Below are positions 16,811 through 19,189 of a stretch of 19,189 nt of DNA, piece by piece; within the stretch, counting starts at the first letter, position 1, and every line of letters starts with the position of its first letter. Below the pieces are notes generated by a model, which saw nothing but the letters and a program-made list of their open reading frames with translations, searched no databases and was not told the origin of the DNA. A program made the position numbers and the translations under genes. Origin of the DNA: Monosiga brevicollis MX1 (lineage: Eukaryota > Opisthokonta > Choanoflagellata > Craspedida > Salpingoecidae); contig NW_001865047.1 in the NCBI RefSeq assembly GCF_000002865.3, positions 1,081,214 to 1,100,402 on the forward strand, given 5' to 3'.

Positions 16811-19126
16811 TTATTTCTTTTTGTTAAGCTTAGGACTCTTCTTGGGCGTGGTTTTTGGCGTGGACTTGGGCGTGGTCTTTGGCGTGGTCTTTGGCGTGGA
16901 CTTGGGGGTAGCCTTGGGCGTGGATTTGGGGGTAGCCTTGGGGGTAGCCTTGGGGGTAGCCTTGGGCGTGGACTTGGGCGTGGACTTGGGGGTAGCCTTG
17001 GGCGCAGATGGCGTGGTCTTGGGCGTAGCCTTGGGCGTGGTAGACTCAGAAGTGGTATCCCTGGTGGGCGCTTGTGCGCTGTTTGGCGACTTTTTCCGCT
17101 TCGGGGCAGCAGGGCGAGGCTCATCCGTCGTTTGGTCGTCAGCTGTCTCGTGCAAGGATGGCAGACCTTGGGTCATGGCGGCTGCCACGCGCTCGGTGCC
17201 AGTCTGTTCAGCAGCAGGGATGGCTTCGAATTCGGCTTCGGCGGCCTTGCGTTTGGCTTTACGGATGGCCTTTGTGTCAGCGAGGCCTTGGTGCTTGGCC
17301 ATGGTCTCCTCGCCCTTTTCCAAGGTTTGCTCCAGGTCTTTCTCGGTGACCCAGGCAGAAGATTGGGCCAGGATTGAAGGCGCGTGCTGTTCGTGTTCGT
17401 CCAGGTCGGTCGCACAACAACATGTGATGCGGCAGCGAGTGTTGGCTTCGGCAAGCGGTTCCAGCTCCAGAACGGGTGCTTCATCCTCTTCCACGGGGCG
17501 CTCGTGCTCCTCGTTGCCCTCACTTTGACCCTCGGAGGTCGTGGCCGTGCTCGACGTGGCGGTTCCAGTGAGCATACCTGGGTCGAGGTACCAAACACGT
17601 ACAAGGCCATCGGCATCGGCAGTCACCAGCAAGTTGTGGTTAGGCGCTGGTAGGGGACAACGACACATGCACTTGACTCTGCATAAGCAAATCAAATGTT
17701 TGAGGGATGGATACAGTGGGCGAATGAGGAAACAGGTTCGAGCCCACCAGCGCGTTACAATCAACCGCAGACATACCGCTTGTCGTGGGCCAAGAACGTG
17801 GCAACACACATGCGCTGGGGGACGTTCATGATGAAGACCTGAGCGCCATGGCCACAAACAGCCACATGTTCATTCTGCTCGCGCGCGCACGCACACGCCA
17901 GGCGGGGTGGGTAAGCTTTGAGGTGAGGGCAGAAATGGAGAAGCATGCCAAATTTGTCGTGGGGGTGGGGTGTCAGAAATTTGATCAAAGGGTTACACAC
18001 CGAGAGCGCAACGAGATCCGTGATGCGGAACGGCATGCGAATGGTGAAGAGAAGCTCGTTGTTAGCAATGTTATAAGCCATCAGTTGAACGCCGGCGGCC
18101 ACGACGTAGTGGTTGCCATCATCCAAAAAAATTACACGTTCCAACTCTGAGGGGGGTATCGGCGGTGAGGACACAGAGGCTGCACGAGTCCTGATAGAGT
18201 ATGATTGGGTGTTCGAAACGGAAAACCCGGGGCTGGATCCGAGTGCGTCGGCGAAACATACCGCGAGGGCGAGTGGTGATGTAGGCACAGCGGCCGCGCA
18301 TTGAATCCCACAGACGCAGCGAGCGGTCGCGGCCCACAGTGACGATGATCTTGCCCGACGGATGGATGGCGACATCATTGATGGGACCTCTGTCACGTGA
18401 TAGCAAGCGGGCCGGATTGAGCCAGGTCGCAAGGCGGGCCTCGGCCGCGGGCAGTGCTGGCAGGGGCATCGACAAGCGTACTTGTGACCGTGAAGCAGTT
18501 TGAGGTGGTCCCACGTGCGTGCATCCCAAATGGCAAGTGTGCCATCATCGGCAGCTGACACCATGGTCACCTTTGACGTCGAGACACATTGGGGAGGTGC
18601 ACACGCAACATAATAAAAAAAGTGAAGTGGTGCGGCAAAGTGTGGGATGGGGCGCGAGAGGCTGCGGCTAGGGACCGGGATGAACCGCTCGCTTACACAT
18701 ACCTTGTCATGGAAGCGCAGGCAGCGGATGGTAGCTTCGTGGAGGAGGAGTGTACCAACCTCCACGCGCTTCTTGAGGTCATACACCCTATCGTCAGAGC
18801 CGAGACCAGGATCAGAAGGCGGGTTTGCGGGTTTGCGGGCCAAAGGGGGAGCAGGAGCTGGCCAACGGATGGTCGACCACGTACTGCATGAGTTCATCGG
18901 CGCTGGCCGTGACGAGGATGTTGCCAAAGCCCTGCGTGGCAGTAATGACGGCGGCATGGGGCTCGCAGATGTACGTCTTCTCGAGCTTGGCAGCGAGCTC
19001 AACCACGACCTCGCCATCCTCGTCCGTCTCGCTATCGCGCGCGATAAACTGGAGCTCAAACCCCTGTAGAAGGTGCTCGTACGTTCCAAACGCCAGCGCA
19101 AACCGATGGACGTGTGCCTCTGCCAT
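16811..19126 (-). CDS. PAK1IP1: PAK1IP1/Mak11-like WD40 protein with H1-like TPK-repeat tail
   Basis: WD40 nucleolar protein. Yeast Mak11 acts in late nucleolar 60S maturation around Rlp24; the animal form was named for PAK1 binding. Exons in reading order: 19126-18885, 18787-18703, 18570-18482, 18389-18262, 18146-18001, 17874-17777, 17678-16811. All phases agree and give 551 aa, against roughly 390 in human. Propeller landmarks: MAEAHVHRFALAFGTYEHLL at the N-terminus, ASADELMQVYDLKKRVEVGT, LHEATIRCLRFHDK, SAADDGTLAIWDARTWDHLK, HPSGKIIVTVGRDRSLRLWD, and a last blade ADADGLVRVWYLD. This order and spacing match PAK1IP1 rather than other WD40 proteins. After about residue 300 comes an acidic, then Lys/Ala-rich linker with a short coiled-coil-like stretch, a KRKK cluster and the TPK repeats. 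The extended tail accounts for the extra length. Tail to tail with BOP1. Confidence 0.9.
16829..17041 (-). repeat. 12-nt coding minisatellite (xTPK repeats) in PAK1IP1 tail
   Basis: About 18 tandem four-residue units, mostly ATPK, STPK or TTPK, ending KSPK before KLNKKK and the stop. On the + strand this is a GGGCGTGG/GGGGTAGCC-like 12-nt repeat. The units resemble the S/T-P-x-K motifs of histone H1 tails, which bind nucleic acid and are CDK sites. Confidence 0.95.
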
Positions 19127-19189
19127 CGCCCCGGGTTCCTGGTTCTAGTTCTAGCGGTTGAGTTCGGGTTTTACTTTAGCAGCTCCAGA

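Noticed and set aside
16821-17528. + strand Gly/Val repeat ORF
   Set aside because: Antisense shadow of the PAK1IP1 TPK repeats and linker; the - strand frame continues a clear WD40 protein with consistent splice phases.

Overview
The window is nuclear DNA from an intron-rich eukaryote. About 42 short GT-AG introns (mostly 75-200 nt) interrupt four protein genes, intergenic spaces are short (0.4-0.9 kb), and long TG, CT and poly-T simple repeats lie in introns and spacers. A unicellular relative of animals such as a choanoflagellate would fit the gene set and intron density, but this is inference.

Layout: (1) positions 53-8116, + strand: a large soluble adenylyl cyclase-like protein (ADCY10 type; about 1929 aa in my 20-exon model) with a long disordered N-terminus, two class III cyclase domains, a P-loop ATPase region and an IQ-bearing C-terminal tail. 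(2) 8994-11365, - strand: a CaMK-group Ser/Thr kinase (579 aa, 6 exons) with an N-terminal IQ motif. (3) 12054-16424, + strand: BOP1/Erb1 (799 aa, 13 exons), a 60S ribosome assembly factor. (4) 16811-19126, - strand: PAK1IP1/Mak11-like WD40 protein (551 aa, 7 exons), another 60S assembly factor, with an unusual histone H1-like tail of four-residue TPK repeats. Gene pairs 1/2 and 3/4 are tail to tail. Genes 2 and 3 are head to head across a 0.7 kb presumed bidirectional promoter.

The most interesting element is not protein coding. The second intron of BOP1 (12852-13550) holds three copies of an approximately 85-nt unit that I read as box C/D snoRNAs. Each has a C-box-like motif near its 5' end, a D box or variant near its 3' end, and a 13-nt antisense element just upstream of D that is complementary to a universally conserved 18S rRNA segment (CAAGGCTGAAACT). 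Each copy is enclosed by a terminal stem. The stem sequences differ between copies yet each pairs with itself, which is covariation expected of real structured RNAs. A ribosome-assembly gene hosting rRNA-modification guides in an intron is a known arrangement, and a three-copy array of one guide is worth checking.

Functionally the window splits in two: a cAMP/calcium signalling half (cyclase and kinase, both with IQ motifs) and a ribosome biogenesis half (BOP1, snoRNAs, PAK1IP1). All exon boundaries were assigned by reading splice signals and codon phase. Most are well determined by phase and homology; the uncertain ones are named in the entries.
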